The notes beneath the pieces were generated by a model. It made no database searches, was not told the origin of the DNA, and saw nothing but the letters and a program-made list of their open reading frames with translations. 64,000 bases of DNA from Pseudenterobacter timonensis (GTDB taxonomy: Bacteria; Pseudomonadota; Gammaproteobacteria; Enterobacterales; Enterobacteriaceae), in the NCBI RefSeq assembly GCF_900021175.1, contig NZ_FCOP01000010.1, forward strand, positions 320,940 through 384,939, read 5' to 3'. Position 1 is the first letter of the stretch, and every line of letters starts with the position of its first letter. This document shows positions 50,646-61,890 of this stretch, one piece after another. The translations under genes were made by a program, and so were the position numbers.

Positions 50646-51887
50646 TTATCCGCGCAGGGCGTTCTTCGCCAGACGCGCATCTTCCGCCTGGCATGCCGCC
50701 GCGGTAAAGAGCACATCGGTAGAGGAGTTCAGCGCGGTTTCACAGGAGTCCTGCAGTACGCCGATAATAAAGCCGACCGCAACGACCTGCATCGCAATCT
50801 CATTCGGAATACCGAACATATTACAGGCCAGCGGGATCAGCAGCAGCGAACCGCCCGCCACGCCGGACGCGCCGCAGGCGCACAGCGAGGCAACTACGCT
50901 CAGCAGCAGCGCGGTCGGCAGATCTACCGCAATCCCCAGAGTATGCACCGCCGCCAGCGTCAGCACGGTAATGGTGATCGCCGCGCCCGCCATGTTGACC
51001 GTCGCCCCCAGCGGGATCGAGACGGAGTAGGTATCGCGATCCAGATTCAGTTTCTCCGCCAGCGCCATGTTTACCGGAATGTTCGCCGCCGAGCTGCGGG
51101 TGAAGAAGGCATAGACGCCGCTTTCACGCAGGCAGGTCAGCACCAGCGGGTAAGGGTTACGGCGAATCTGCCAGAAGACCAGCAGCGGGTTAATCACCAG
51201 CGCCACCAGCAGCATACAACCGATCAGCACTAACAGTAACTGCGCATAGCCCCACAGGGTGTCGAAGCCGGTGGTAGCGAGCGTGGAAGAGACCAGGCCG
51301 AAGATACCGATCGGCGCAAAGCGGATAACCAGCTTCACCATAAAGGTCACCGCGTTGGACATATCGTTGACCAGGTTTTTGGTGGTTTCATTACCGTGGC
51401 GCAGCGCAAAACCGAGCCCAATCGCCCAGACCAGAATGCCGATATAGTTCGCGTTCAGCAACGCATCAATCGGGTTGGCTACCATGCTCAGCAGCAGGCC
51501 ACGCAGTACTTCTACAATGCCGGACGGCGGCGTGATGTCGCCCGCGGCGCTGGTGAGGTGCAGTGAAGAGGGAAACAGGAAGCTAAAGACCACCGCGGTC
51601 AGCGCAGCAGAAAATGTTCCCAGCAGGTAAAGAACCAGAATAGGACGGATGTTGGTTTTTTGACCATGCTGGTGGTTGGCGATAGAGGCCATCACCAGCA
51701 TCAGCACCAGTACCGGCGCTACTGCTTTCAGCGCGCCGACGAACAGCGTACCGAGCAAGCCCACGGCGATAGCGGCAGGTTTAGAGATCCAGGCCAGCAG
51801 GATCCCCAGCACCAGGCCCACCAGTATTTGCTTAACAAGACTTCCCTGCGCCAGACGCGCAAACAGACCCGTTGATTGTCGACTCAT
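50646..51887 (-). CDS. sstT: Serine/threonine:Na+ symporter SstT
   Basis: This 413-residue dicarboxylate/amino-acid:cation symporter family member takes up serine and threonine with sodium. It shows about 8 membrane helices plus re-entrant loops: the serine-rich [20 protein letters not shown], the NMAG motif in [15 protein letters not shown], and [18 protein letters not shown]. The E. coli neighbour ygjV, usually between uxaA and sstT, is missing. Intact. Confidence 0.95.
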   Translation of the reverse strand: MSRQSTGLFARLAQGSLVKQILVGLVLGILLAWISKPAAIAVGLLGTLFVGALKAVAPVLVLMLVMASIANHQHGQKTNIRPILVLYLLGTFSAALTAVVFSFLFPSSLHLTSAAGDITPPSGIVEVLRGLLLSMVANPIDALLNANYIGILVWAIGLGFALRHGNETTKNLVNDMSNAVTFMVKLVIRFAPIGIFGLVSSTLATTGFDTLWGYAQLLLVLIGCMLLVALVINPLLVFWQIRRNPYPLVLTCLRESGVYAFFTRSSAANIPVNMALAEKLNLDRDTYSVSIPLGATVNMAGAAITITVLTLAAVHTLGIAVDLPTALLLSVVASLCACGASGVAGGSLLLIPLACNMFGIPNEIAMQVVAVGFIIGVLQDSCETALNSSTDVLFTAAACQAEDARLAKNALRG

Positions 51888-52076
51888 ACAAAATTCCTAA
51901 GTGAAATTGCGTTCCATCCTGGATGTGCTCTTAGTCACATTTATGTCAGGATGTAAATAAATGTTTGCCTGTTCAGTATTAGGGAAAGCGGGTACGGAGG
52001 GAAGCGTAAAATGCTGGATTTTACGTGTTGCGTCATATTTTTTAACTTTTGCTTCACAAGGAATGGCGGTGTTGAT

Positions 52077-52160
52077 GATGCCGGGTGGCGCTACGCTTAC
52101 CCGACCTACGCATTATGTCGGTGATGCCGGGTGGCGCTGCGCTTACCCGGCCTACAGATT
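52077..52160. repeat. Two REP elements between alx and sstT
   Basis: GATGCCGGGTGGCGCTACGC-type and GATGCCGGGTGGCGCTGCGC-type copies, each followed by TTACCCG(A/G)CCTAC, are direct repeats of a classical REP sequence 49 bp apart. They lie 3' of alx in a 296-bp gap that otherwise holds the sstT promoter region and no clear gene. Confidence 0.8.
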
Positions 52161-52183
52161 GTACCGACGCGGCCGGGCAAGAA

Positions 52184-53152
52184 TTAACTTACCTGCTGCT
52201 TCTTATCATTTCGGTGGTTAACCCACGCGTTAACAATAAGCGTCAGCGCCAGAATACCAAACACCACGCCCAGCGAGATGGCGATCGGGATGTGGTAGAA
52301 GTCGACAATCAGCATCTTAATACCGATAAAGACCAGAATCACCGACAGGCCATACTTCAGCATCGAGAAGCGCTCCGCCACGCCCGCCAGCAGGAAGTAC
52401 ATGGCGCGCAGGCCGAGGATGGCAAACAGGTTTGAGGTCAGCACGATGAACGGGTCGGTGGTCACCGCGAAGATCGCCGGGATACTGTCCACGGCGAAAA
52501 TCACGTCGCTCAGCTCAACCAGAATCAGCACCAGCAGCAGCGGTGTGGCGAACAGCAGGCCGTTTTTACGCACGAAGAAATGTTCGTTCTCAATGGTATC
52601 GGTCATACGCAGGTGGCCGCGCAGCCACTTGACCAGCGGTTTTTCGCCAATGCCGGTTTCGTCCTCTTTCGCCAGCGCCATCTTCACGCCGGTAAAGAGC
52701 AGGAAGGCGCCAAAGACGTAGAGCAGCCATTCGAACTGGGTAATCAGCCAGCTGCCGGTGAAGATCATGATGGTACGCAGGACGATCGCCCCCAGCACGC
52801 CATAGACCAGCACGCGACGCTGGAGCGCAGCGGGAACCGCGAAATAGCTGAACAGCATCAGCCAGACAAAGACGTTATCCACCGCCAGCGCTTTTTCAAT
52901 CAGATAGCCGGTGAGGAAGGCCAGCGCCTGCGGATCGGCAACCGCGCGTCCTTCGGTTGAAGCGAGATACCACCAGAAGGCGGCGCAAAAGAGCAGGGAG
53001 AGCGTAACCCACACCAGCGACCAGGCGGCCGCCTGCTTCATGGTCATGCCGTGCGCGCCGCGACGGCCCTGCAAAAAGAGGTCGATCGCCAGCATGATGA
53101 TGACCACCACTGCGAATCCGCCCCACAGCATCGGAGTGCCGACAGTATTCAT
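52184..53152 (-). CDS. alx: TerC-family membrane protein Alx
   Basis: This 322-residue TerC-family inner-membrane protein is strongly induced by alkaline pH in E. coli and has been linked to manganese export. It has about 8-9 hydrophobic segments with acidic residues inside membranes, for example [19 protein letters not shown] and [21 protein letters not shown]. Expression is controlled by the leader described next. Length as in E. coli (321). Confidence 0.95.
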   Translation of the reverse strand: MNTVGTPMLWGGFAVVVIIMLAIDLFLQGRRGAHGMTMKQAAAWSLVWVTLSLLFCAAFWWYLASTEGRAVADPQALAFLTGYLIEKALAVDNVFVWLMLFSYFAVPAALQRRVLVYGVLGAIVLRTIMIFTGSWLITQFEWLLYVFGAFLLFTGVKMALAKEDETGIGEKPLVKWLRGHLRMTDTIENEHFFVRKNGLLFATPLLLVLILVELSDVIFAVDSIPAIFAVTTDPFIVLTSNLFAILGLRAMYFLLAGVAERFSMLKYGLSVILVFIGIKMLIVDFYHIPIAISLGVVFGILALTLIVNAWVNHRNDKKQQVS

Positions 53153-53159
53153 ACCAGAT

Positions 53160-53370
53160 TCCTTACATAAAAAACAAAAACGGCTAAGGTCGAAAGACGA
53201 TAGCCGTTGCGTTTTCTATGCGCAGACCTCGCCTTCCGGCAAGGTCTCACTTACAACAAAAAAAGAATACGCGACGTATTCCTTTTTGGTTGCCCGGCGA
53301 CCGGATGCGGTTTTGCACGCATCGTAATGACGATCCACCGGCAAGGAAGTTACTCCCCTTTGCAGGTAAC
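53160..53370 (-). promoter_or_regulatory. alx leader: yybP-ykoY type (Mn2+/pH-responsive) riboswitch
   Basis: The minus-strand leader starts near 53370 and shows AAAGGGGAGTAACTT (yybP-ykoY P1/L1 hallmark), CCGGTGG.., TACGATGCGTGC and GTCGCCGGGCAACC, as in the E. coli alx leader (SraF/PRE). Two later hairpins follow: AGACCTTGCCGGAAGGCGAGGTCT-like (53225-53248) and a terminator-like stem AACGGCTA...TAGCCGTT (53179-53208) followed by T-rich sequence just before the ribosome site. In E. coli Mn2+ and high pH alter this fold and raise alx expression. Confidence 0.85.
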
Positions 53371-53399
53371 AAAATATGTCAAAATGGGCATTTCGTCAA
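53371..53399 (-). promoter_or_regulatory. alx promoter
   Basis: On the minus strand TTGACG (53399-53394) and TATTTT (53376-53371) have a 17-bp spacer, and the riboswitch leader begins a few bases further on. Confidence 0.65.
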
Positions 53400-53426
53400 C
53401 GCCCGACAGTTTCTCATTACGCAGTT

Positions 53427-54425
53427 TTACGCGGGGATTTCTCTGCTCACGCCGTCGGCGGGAAACACTACGCCAGTCTGACGACGGATCTCCGTTTGCA
53501 GCTTCGCCGTGGCGCGGCTTACCGCCAGCCCCGGATGATTCACTTCCCCCGTCTCAACCAGACGGGCGAACACCTCTGCCTCATAGAGCATAGTATTAAT
53601 ATGCTGAGGCTGGGTGAGCTCCTGCGGTTTACCGCCGCGCGGCACGAAGCTGAGCTTCTGGCACTCGGAGATTTTCTCAATCACCAGCGACCCCGCTTCG
53701 CCCTGGATTTCGCTTGGCAGCACCGAGTCGCTTACCTTGGAGTGCTGGAGCGTTACGCTAAAGTCGCCGTAGTCGAGCAACACCACCCCGTGTGCGTCCA
53801 CGCCGCTCTCCAGCAGGCTGGCGGTGGCCGTCACGCCGTGCGGCTCGCCCCACAGGGCGACCGCCGAGGCCAGACAGTAAAAGCCGATATCCATAATCGA
53901 GCCGTTGGAGAAGGCGGGATTAAAGGTGTTCGGGTTTTCGCCGTCCAGATAGCGCTGATAGCGGGAGGAGTACTGGCAATAGTTGATAAACGCTTTACGC
54001 ACCTTGCCAAGCTTCGGCAACGACTGCTGGAGCAGCAGGAAATTAGGCAGGCTGGCGGTTTTGAACGCCTCAAACAGCACCACCTGATTCTCCCGCGCCA
54101 GCGCAATCGCCGCCTCGACCTCCTGAATATTGGAGGCCAGCGGTTTTTCGCAAATGACATGCTTTTTGTGCTTAAGAAACAGCGCCGTTTGCGCGAAGTG
54201 CAGGGAGTTGGGGCTGGCGATATAGACCGCGTCGATGGCATCGCTTTGCGCCATCGCCTCCAGCGAGGTAAAGAGATGCTCGACGGGGTAGTCGTTAGCA
54301 AAGCTCTGCGCCTGCTCCAGGCTGCGGGAATAGACCGCGGTGAGTTTGAATTTGCCGGTTTCATGGGCGGCATCGACGAACTGGCGCGTGATCCAGTTCG
54401 TACCAATGACAGCGAAACGTATCAT
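53427..54425 (-). CDS. ygjR: Gfo/Idh/MocA-family oxidoreductase YgjR
   Basis: This 332-residue NAD(P)-dependent dehydrogenase-like protein has an N-terminal Rossmann domain (MIRFAVIGTNWITRQFVDAA), YIASPNSLHFAQTALFL, the family's EKP motif in HVICEKPLASN, and a C-terminal alpha/beta domain. The substrate is unknown. It is transcribed toward alx. Its 5' neighbour ygjP is on the same strand 70 bp away. Confidence 0.92.
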   Translation of the reverse strand: MIRFAVIGTNWITRQFVDAAHETGKFKLTAVYSRSLEQAQSFANDYPVEHLFTSLEAMAQSDAIDAVYIASPNSLHFAQTALFLKHKKHVICEKPLASNIQEVEAAIALARENQVVLFEAFKTASLPNFLLLQQSLPKLGKVRKAFINYCQYSSRYQRYLDGENPNTFNPAFSNGSIMDIGFYCLASAVALWGEPHGVTATASLLESGVDAHGVVLLDYGDFSVTLQHSKVSDSVLPSEIQGEAGSLVIEKISECQKLSFVPRGGKPQELTQPQHINTMLYEAEVFARLVETGEVNHPGLAVSRATAKLQTEIRRQTGVVFPADGVSREIPA

Positions 54426-54494
54426 ATAGCGTTGCGTACTCCGTAACAGGAACCTTCTGCCACTGTAGCACGTCAGAATGACAAATCGAGTGCG

Positions 54495-54998
54495 TTACCG
54501 CGCATTCTGCTTTGACGATAAATGCGTTAGCCACAGCCGGGTATCAAACTCCAGCTGATGGTAGTGCGGCTCCATATGGCAGCAGAGAGAATAGAAGGCT
54601 TTGTTATGCTCTTTCTCTTTCAGGTGCGCCAGCTCATGTACCACGATCATCCGCAAAAAGGGTTCCGGCGCGTTACGGAATACCGTTGCCACGCGGATCT
54701 CCGCTTTGGCCTTCAGCTTACCGCCCTGCACGCGGGAGATGGCGGTATGCAGGCCGAGGGCGTTATTCAGCACGTGGATCTTGTTGTCGTACATCACCTT
54801 ATTGATCGGCGGCGCGCTTTTGAGGAACCGGCTTTTCAGATCCTGCGTATACTGCCAGAGCGCCTTATCGGTAGTGAAATCATGCGCATCGGGGTAGCGT
54901 TTTTGCAGTACCGCGCCGAGCTTCTCCCCGACTATCAGATCGCGAACCTGGGAAAGTAAATGTTCCGGGTAGCCCTGGAGATAAGTAAGTTGGTTCAT
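54495..54998 (-). CDS. ygjP: YgjP-like metallohydrolase
   Basis: This 167-residue protein of the YgjP/WLM-type metal-dependent family carries the zinc motif HELAHLKEKEHNKAFY (HExxH plus His). A UTP pyrophosphatase function has been proposed for E. coli YgjP; a peptidase-like role is the fold-based alternative. It is divergent from rlmG, with an ERIC element in between. Start MNQLTYLQGYPEHLLSQV as in E. coli. Confidence 0.92.
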   Translation of the reverse strand: MNQLTYLQGYPEHLLSQVRDLIVGEKLGAVLQKRYPDAHDFTTDKALWQYTQDLKSRFLKSAPPINKVMYDNKIHVLNNALGLHTAISRVQGGKLKAKAEIRVATVFRNAPEPFLRMIVVHELAHLKEKEHNKAFYSLCCHMEPHYHQLEFDTRLWLTHLSSKQNAR

Positions 54999-55026
54999 TA
55001 ACGCCCCAAATCGACAATAAAACGGG

Positions 55027-55153
55027 TATACCCTTCATCCTTCACGTTGTCTCTGCGTTGGCTGCGTCTGCTCACCCCAGCCACTTACTTGTGTAAGCTC
55101 CCGGGGATTCTCAGACTTGCCGCCTTGATACAACTTGAATGATTTTGGGTATA
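55027..55153. repeat. ERIC element, 127 bp
   Basis: It is bounded by inverted TATACCC and GGGTATA ends. The conserved core contains GCTCACCCCAGCCACTTACT and TGTAAGCTCCCGGGGATTCT, both matching standard ERIC consensus ends. Length equals the canonical 127 bp. It sits between divergent ygjP and rlmG, ending 54 bases before the rlmG start. Confidence 0.93.
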
Positions 55154-55206
55154 TACTCACGCACCCTTTTCAGGGATACGCCAAATTTTACCATTCAGGA
55201 GGGCCG

Positions 55207-56343
55207 ATGAGCCACTTAGACAACGGTTTCCGTTCACTCAACCTTAAACGTTTCCCGGAAACGGACGACGTTAACCCGCTTCAGGCGTGGGAAGCGGCGG
55301 ATGAATATCTGCTGCAACAGTTGGATGAGACTGAAATCAGCGGGCCGGTTCTGATCCTGAATGACGCGTTTGGCGCGCTGGCCTGCGCGCTGGCGGAACA
55401 TACGCCTTACAGCATCGGTGATTCCTACCTGAGCGAGCTGGCGACACGTGAAAACCTGCGCCATAACGACATTGAAGAATCCAGCGTGAAGTTCCTCGAC
55501 AGCACTGCGGACTACCCGCAGGCGCCAGGCGTGGTGCTGATTAAAGTGCCCAAAACCATGGCGCTGCTGGAGCAGCAGCTGCGCGCGCTGCGTAAAGTGG
55601 TGACGCCGGATACGCGTATTATCGCGGGTGCGAAGGCGCGTGATATCCATACCTCGACGCTGGAGCTGTTCGAGAAAGTACTCGGTCCGACCACCACCAC
55701 GCTTGCCTGGAAAAAAGCACGCCTGATCAACTGTACGTTTAGCGCACCGGAGCTGGCCGACGCGCCAGAGACCCTGAGCTGGAAACTGGAAGGCACCGAC
55801 TGGACCATCCACAACCACGCGAACGTTTTCTCGCGCACCGGTCTGGATATCGGCGCGCGTTTCTTTATGGAACATCTGCCGGAAAATCTGGAAGGGGAGA
55901 TTGTCGATCTGGGCTGCGGTAACGGCGTGATTGGCCTGACGCTGCTGGCGAAGAACCCGGAGGCCAGCGTGGTGTTTAGCGACGAATCGCCGATGGCGGT
56001 GGCTTCCAGCCGTCTGAACGTGGAAACCAACCTGCCGGAGGCGCTGGATCGCTGCGAGTTTATGATCAACAACGCGCTCTCTGGCGTAGAGCCTTTCCGC
56101 TTCAACGCCGTGTTCTGCAACCCGCCGTTCCACCAGAAGCACGCCCTGACCGATAATGTTGCATGGGAGATGTTCCACCACGCGCGCCGCTGCCTGAAAA
56201 TTAACGGCGAGCTGTACATCGTGGCCAACCGCCACCTGGATTACTTCCACAAGCTGAAGAAGATTTTCGGTAACTGCGTCACCATTGCGACGAATAACAA
56301 GTTTGTGGTGCTGAAATCGGTGAAGCTGGGACGTCGCCGGTAA
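55207..56343 (+). CDS. rlmG: 23S rRNA (guanine(1835)-N2)-methyltransferase RlmG
   Basis: This 378-residue SAM-dependent enzyme methylates G1835 in domain IV of 23S rRNA. It has two Rossmann methyltransferase-like domains; the active one at the C-terminus shows [16 protein letters not shown] (SAM motif) and CNPPFHQ (catalytic NPPF). The start [23 protein letters not shown] at 55207 follows AGGAGG; an ATG upstream inside the ERIC element is rejected. Length as in E. coli. Confidence 0.96.
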   Translation: MSHLDNGFRSLNLKRFPETDDVNPLQAWEAADEYLLQQLDETEISGPVLILNDAFGALACALAEHTPYSIGDSYLSELATRENLRHNDIEESSVKFLDSTADYPQAPGVVLIKVPKTMALLEQQLRALRKVVTPDTRIIAGAKARDIHTSTLELFEKVLGPTTTTLAWKKARLINCTFSAPELADAPETLSWKLEGTDWTIHNHANVFSRTGLDIGARFFMEHLPENLEGEIVDLGCGNGVIGLTLLAKNPEASVVFSDESPMAVASSRLNVETNLPEALDRCEFMINNALSGVEPFRFNAVFCNPPFHQKHALTDNVAWEMFHHARRCLKINGELYIVANRHLDYFHKLKKIFGNCVTIATNNKFVVLKSVKLGRRR

Positions 56344-56349
56344 GATTGG

Positions 56350-56458
56350 GTATGTGCGGCCTGATGCCCTCACCCCAACCCTCTCCCCACAGGAGAGGGA
56401 GCAAACACTAAAAACGGCAACGGGGTTGCCGTTTTGCTTTTACCCTGGCCGCCCGGCA
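56350..56458. repeat. Repeat plus bidirectional terminator (rlmG/fadH)
   Basis: The same composite as at 50.53 kb: a GC-rich palindrome copy (56366-56401), then GCAAACACTAAAAACGGCAA leading into the hairpin AAAACGGCAAC, loop GGG, GTTGCCGTTTT (56410-56436), between convergent rlmG and fadH. Confidence 0.88.
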
Positions 56459-56463
56459 ATGTT

Positions 56464-58527
<2,064 letters not shown>

Positions 58528-58599
58528 TTACTAATTTAGCCAGCGGCGAAAGAAAGGTAAAAGCGGGTTTGAATGATTGTGATAGATCTCAAAGAACTT

Positions 58600-59096
58600 C
58601 CCCTCACCCCGGCCCTCTCCCCGGAGGGGAGAGGGAGAAAAGCCGCACGGAGCGGTTTCCGCTCCCCTGTGGGACGAGGGAGAAAGGTTGCACGGAACGG
58701 TTCCCGCTCCCCTGTGGGACGAGGGAGAAAAGCCGCACGGAGCGGTTTCCGCTCCCCTGTGGGACGAGGGAGAAAGATTGCACGGAACGGTTCCCGCTCC
58801 CCTGTGGGACGAGGGAGAAAGGTTGCACAGAACAGTCCCCGCTCCCCTGTGGGGAGAGGGAGAAAGGTTGCACGGAGCGGTTCCCGCTCCCCTGTGGGGC
58901 AAGGGAGAAAGATTGCACGGAGCGGTTCCCGCTCCCCTGTGGGTGAGGGAGAAAGATTGCACGGAGCGGTTTCCGCTCCCCTGTGGGGCGAGGGAGAAAG
59001 ATTGCTCGAAACAGTCCCCGCTCCCCTGTGGGGAGAGGTAGAAAGGTGCACGGAACAGTCCCCTCTCCCCTATGGGGAGAGGGTTAGGGTGAGGGG
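58600..59096. repeat. GC-rich palindrome family: ten-unit tandem array, 45-bp period
   Basis: The left outer arm CCCCTCACCC (58600) and right arm GGGTGAGGGG (ending 59096) enclose ten units starting at 58631, 58676, 58721, 58766, 58811, 58856, 58901, 58945, 58990 and 59035, each 44-45 bp. A unit reads GAGGGAGAAA, a variable GCACGGA part, then a hairpin such as GGAGCGGTTTCCGCTCC, and CCCCTGTGGG. Units 1 and 3, and 2 and 4, are most alike. Since 45 is a multiple of three, long open frames run through both strands; they are artefacts. The array lies between lsrK and fadH, both on the minus strand. Confidence 0.92.
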
Positions 59097-60670
59097 CGAG
59101 TCTCGCGCACCAGGCCCGGCGCCTGCCACATCGACGTGGTCAGCCCGCTGTCCACCAGCCCAAGCTGGTCGGCGTAGACCGCCTGCCACTTCTGCATCAT
59201 CCCCGCATAAAGCTCGCGGTGCTCCGGGTTAGGCGTGAACTCCCGGCTCCACTTCACCAGCTTTTCACCCGCAGACGCCATATCCCCATACAGCCCGGCG
59301 CCCGTTCCGGCGGCTATCGCACAGCCCAGCGCGGTCGCCTCTTTTACCTCCGGCACCCGTACCGTCAGGCCGGTAACGTCGCTTAAGATCTGGCTCCAGA
59401 GCGCCCCTTTCGCGCCGCCTCCCGCAAAAACCAGGCTGTCAAACGTCACGCCGGAGAAGCGCGAAATCTGCGCCAGGTTGCAGGCCGAGACGATCGCCGC
59501 ATTCTCTTCCAGCGCGCGAAACAGCGTCGCTTTGTTGCACTTTTCCGGGTCGATGGAGAGGTTAATAAACGACGGCGCGGCGTGGTACCACTGACTGAAG
59601 TGCATCGCGTCGGAGAAAATCGGCATCACGCCGTGGGAGCCCGCCGGGACGCGGCTCGCCATCTCCTCCAGCAGAGAGTAGGCGTCCATCCCCATCCGCC
59701 CGGCGATAAGCTTCTCCTCCGCGCAGAAGGCATCGCGGAACCAGCGCATCGTCAGTCCGGTAAAGAAGCTGATTGACTCCGCCTGCGCCATGCCGGGGAT
59801 CACATGTGGATTGACGCGAATGTTCATCTCCGGGTCGGTACGCACCTGCGGCAGATTGACCACCTGCTGCCAGAAGGTACCCCCCAGCACCGCGGTTTGT
59901 CCGGCGCGAACCACCCCCAGCCCCAGGCAGCCGAGCTGTACGTCGCCGCCGCCCATCACCACAGGCGTACCTTCGCGCAGCCCGCTCTGCTGTGCGGCTT
60001 CATGGGTGACTGCTCCCAGTACGGTGCCGGTCTCTTTCACCGGAGAGAGAATGTCGGCGCGCAGTCCGGCCATATCCAGCAGCGCCGGGCGCCAGTCGCG
60101 AGTGAAGAGATCGAGCATCCCCGTGGTGCCCGCATTGGAAGGATCGACCGCCAGCTCGCCGGAGAGCTTCGCGGCCAGCCAGTCGCCAATCATGGTGATG
60201 GTCGCGGCGTTGCGATAGATATCGGGGCGGTGGTGCGCCAGCCAGAGCAGGCGCGGCATGGCGCTGAGAGCCAGGGTTTGACCCGAGACCTCATAAACCT
60301 CCGACTCAAAGCGGTAGTCGTGGATCTCTTTAAGCTCCGCCACCTCGCGGCTGGCGCGAGCGTCGACGTTGGCGCAGGCCCAGATCGCTTCGCCGTTGCG
60401 ATCGTAAAGCACGATCCCTTCGCGCATCGAACAGCAGGCGACGGACTGGATATCCGCCGCGCAAAGACGCGCACGCTCCAGCGCCTGGTGAATACACCGG
60501 CAGGCCAGCTGCCAGTTGGTGTTGAGATCAAACTCCATTGAGCCGGGAACATTCTCCACGCTCAGGTGTGTCCACTCCGCCTGGCCCGCCGCGATCTGGT
60601 TGCCCTCTAAATCGAAAATAACGGCGCGAACGCTGCCTGTCCCTGCATCTAACGCTAAAAGGTAACTCAT
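59084..60670 (-). CDS. lsrK: Autoinducer-2 kinase LsrK
   Basis: This 528-residue FGGY carbohydrate kinase phosphorylates AI-2 (DPD) in the cytoplasm; phospho-AI-2 then inactivates LsrR. N-terminal phosphate motif [17 protein letters not shown], later [20 protein letters not shown] and [17 protein letters not shown] (ATP-binding region). Its last codons (...TRPSP) and TAA stop are contributed by the right arm of the adjacent palindromic repeat, so the C-terminus has been remodelled by the repeat. It lies 36 bases after lsrR on the same strand. Confidence 0.93.
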   Translation of the reverse strand: MSYLLALDAGTGSVRAVIFDLEGNQIAAGQAEWTHLSVENVPGSMEFDLNTNWQLACRCIHQALERARLCAADIQSVACCSMREGIVLYDRNGEAIWACANVDARASREVAELKEIHDYRFESEVYEVSGQTLALSAMPRLLWLAHHRPDIYRNAATITMIGDWLAAKLSGELAVDPSNAGTTGMLDLFTRDWRPALLDMAGLRADILSPVKETGTVLGAVTHEAAQQSGLREGTPVVMGGGDVQLGCLGLGVVRAGQTAVLGGTFWQQVVNLPQVRTDPEMNIRVNPHVIPGMAQAESISFFTGLTMRWFRDAFCAEEKLIAGRMGMDAYSLLEEMASRVPAGSHGVMPIFSDAMHFSQWYHAAPSFINLSIDPEKCNKATLFRALEENAAIVSACNLAQISRFSGVTFDSLVFAGGGAKGALWSQILSDVTGLTVRVPEVKEATALGCAIAAGTGAGLYGDMASAGEKLVKWSREFTPNPEHRELYAGMMQKWQAVYADQLGLVDSGLTTSMWQAPGLVRETRPSP

Positions 60671-60706
60671 GAGCTTGCCTCGTTGTTAGCGCGGGCAGAC
60701 AGGCGC

Positions 60707-61675
60707 TCAGTTCGCCAGAGCCAGCACCGCGCGGGCTGTCGTCTCTTCCGTCACCAGGCCATTGATACGGCGACCTTTCAGTGCGGCATAAATCGCATCG
60801 GCTTTCTCTTCACCGCCAGCCACGCCGACGATAACGGGTAACTGCGCCAGCTCATCCAGCGTGACGCCAAGCAGTTCCCGGTGAATTTCCAGCTCCTCCA
60901 CGCACTCTCCCTCGCTATTCAGGAAGTAGCCGAGGATATCGCCCACCGCCCCCTTGCGGGCGTACATCAGCTGTTCCCCTTCGCTGATATAGCCTGAACG
61001 CAGAATGGTGGCGTCCCGGCGCTGGTTGACGGAGCCAATCCCCACCACCGCCACATCGGCGGCAGTGGCGGCGAGGATCACGTCGCGTACGCTGGTTTCG
61101 CGCTTTAAGATCCCGGCCACCTCTGCGGAGGAGACGCGAAGCGGGGCGGGGATCATGCTGACGCTGCAGGCCGCATCCAGCTGACCGATACCGGTCATAT
61201 AGGGCCCCACGCCGCCGGAGAGCGTCACCAGACGAACCTGCTGCGAGCTGATAAAGCCGCTTAAGTGCTGCAGGCAGCTCATGGTGGTTTCACCAAATCC
61301 CACCGCCAGCAGCTGGCCCGGCTCCAGCACCCCCATCAGGGACTGCGCCGCGCCAATGCCCAGCCGCACGCTCATCGACGGGGTGTTCAGCGCCGGCAGC
61401 ACCCGCACCAGCTTCAGACCAAAGCGCTGCTGTAGCGCCGTCTCCAGCGCGAGGCAACCCTCATAGCGGGAGTTGATCTGTACGCGGATGACGCCCGACT
61501 GACGCCCTTTCTCCAGCAGGCGGGAGATCTTGAGGCGCGGCAGGCCGAGCCGTTCGCCAATGTCGTTCTGGGTCAGGCCGTCGTGGTAGTAACACCACGC
61601 CACCCGCGCCACCAGCTCCTCTTCCGCCAGCGCCAGACCGGCGAAGCGTCCCTCTTCAGTACGTTTATCGCTCAT
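60707..61675 (-). CDS. lsrR: lsr operon transcriptional repressor LsrR
   Basis: This 322-residue SorC/DeoR-type repressor has an N-terminal HTH in [28 protein letters not shown] and a C-terminal sugar-binding domain ([48 protein letters not shown]) that binds phospho-AI-2. The start [21 protein letters not shown] at 61675 was chosen by homology; a much longer frame upstream passes through the operator and is rejected. Divergent from lsrA, with lsrK downstream. Confidence 0.94.
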   Translation of the reverse strand: MSDKRTEEGRFAGLALAEEELVARVAWCYYHDGLTQNDIGERLGLPRLKISRLLEKGRQSGVIRVQINSRYEGCLALETALQQRFGLKLVRVLPALNTPSMSVRLGIGAAQSLMGVLEPGQLLAVGFGETTMSCLQHLSGFISSQQVRLVTLSGGVGPYMTGIGQLDAACSVSMIPAPLRVSSAEVAGILKRETSVRDVILAATAADVAVVGIGSVNQRRDATILRSGYISEGEQLMYARKGAVGDILGYFLNSEGECVEELEIHRELLGVTLDELAQLPVIVGVAGGEEKADAIYAALKGRRINGLVTEETTARAVLALAN

Positions 61676-61890
61676 ATTTGAACTCTTATAAAAATTTAGA
61701 ACATATGTTCGTAAGGGCCGAAAAAGAAAATGTGAGCCACGCGGCAAAACCGATCTTTTTGCACAGCTCCCTTTTATTCGGATCTTAATCGATAAAACTG
61801 TGATCCCTGCACGGTTGTAAATATAGTTCACCGTCTACGCTTTTGAACATTATTAAATCTAAAAATCATTTGTTCAACAGCGGAGCGATG
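61676..61890. promoter_or_regulatory. lsrR / lsrA control region with LsrR operator candidates
   Basis: The perfect palindrome GAACATATGTTC is at 61699-61710 near lsrR. TTGAACA (61843-61849) and TGTTCAA (61871-61877) form an inverted pair near lsrA. These fit LsrR binding on both sides. A CRP-like half-site (CTGTGATCCCTGCACGG) lies at 61799-61815. In E. coli lsr is repressed by LsrR and activated by CRP. Confidence 0.7.

Noticed and set aside
51961..52221. 86-codon open frame between sstT and alx
   Set aside because: Most of it translates two REP elements.
58600..59096. Possible CRISPR array
   Set aside because: Units are directly adjacent copies of one sequence without unique spacers, and no cas genes are nearby.
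58531..59232. Several overlapping open frames of 104-219 codons on both strands with repeated peptides such as RSPVGRGRK or SPHRGAGTV
   Set aside because: They run through the 45-bp tandem array; the period is a multiple of three, so stops are avoided by repetition. No start sites or relatives support coding.
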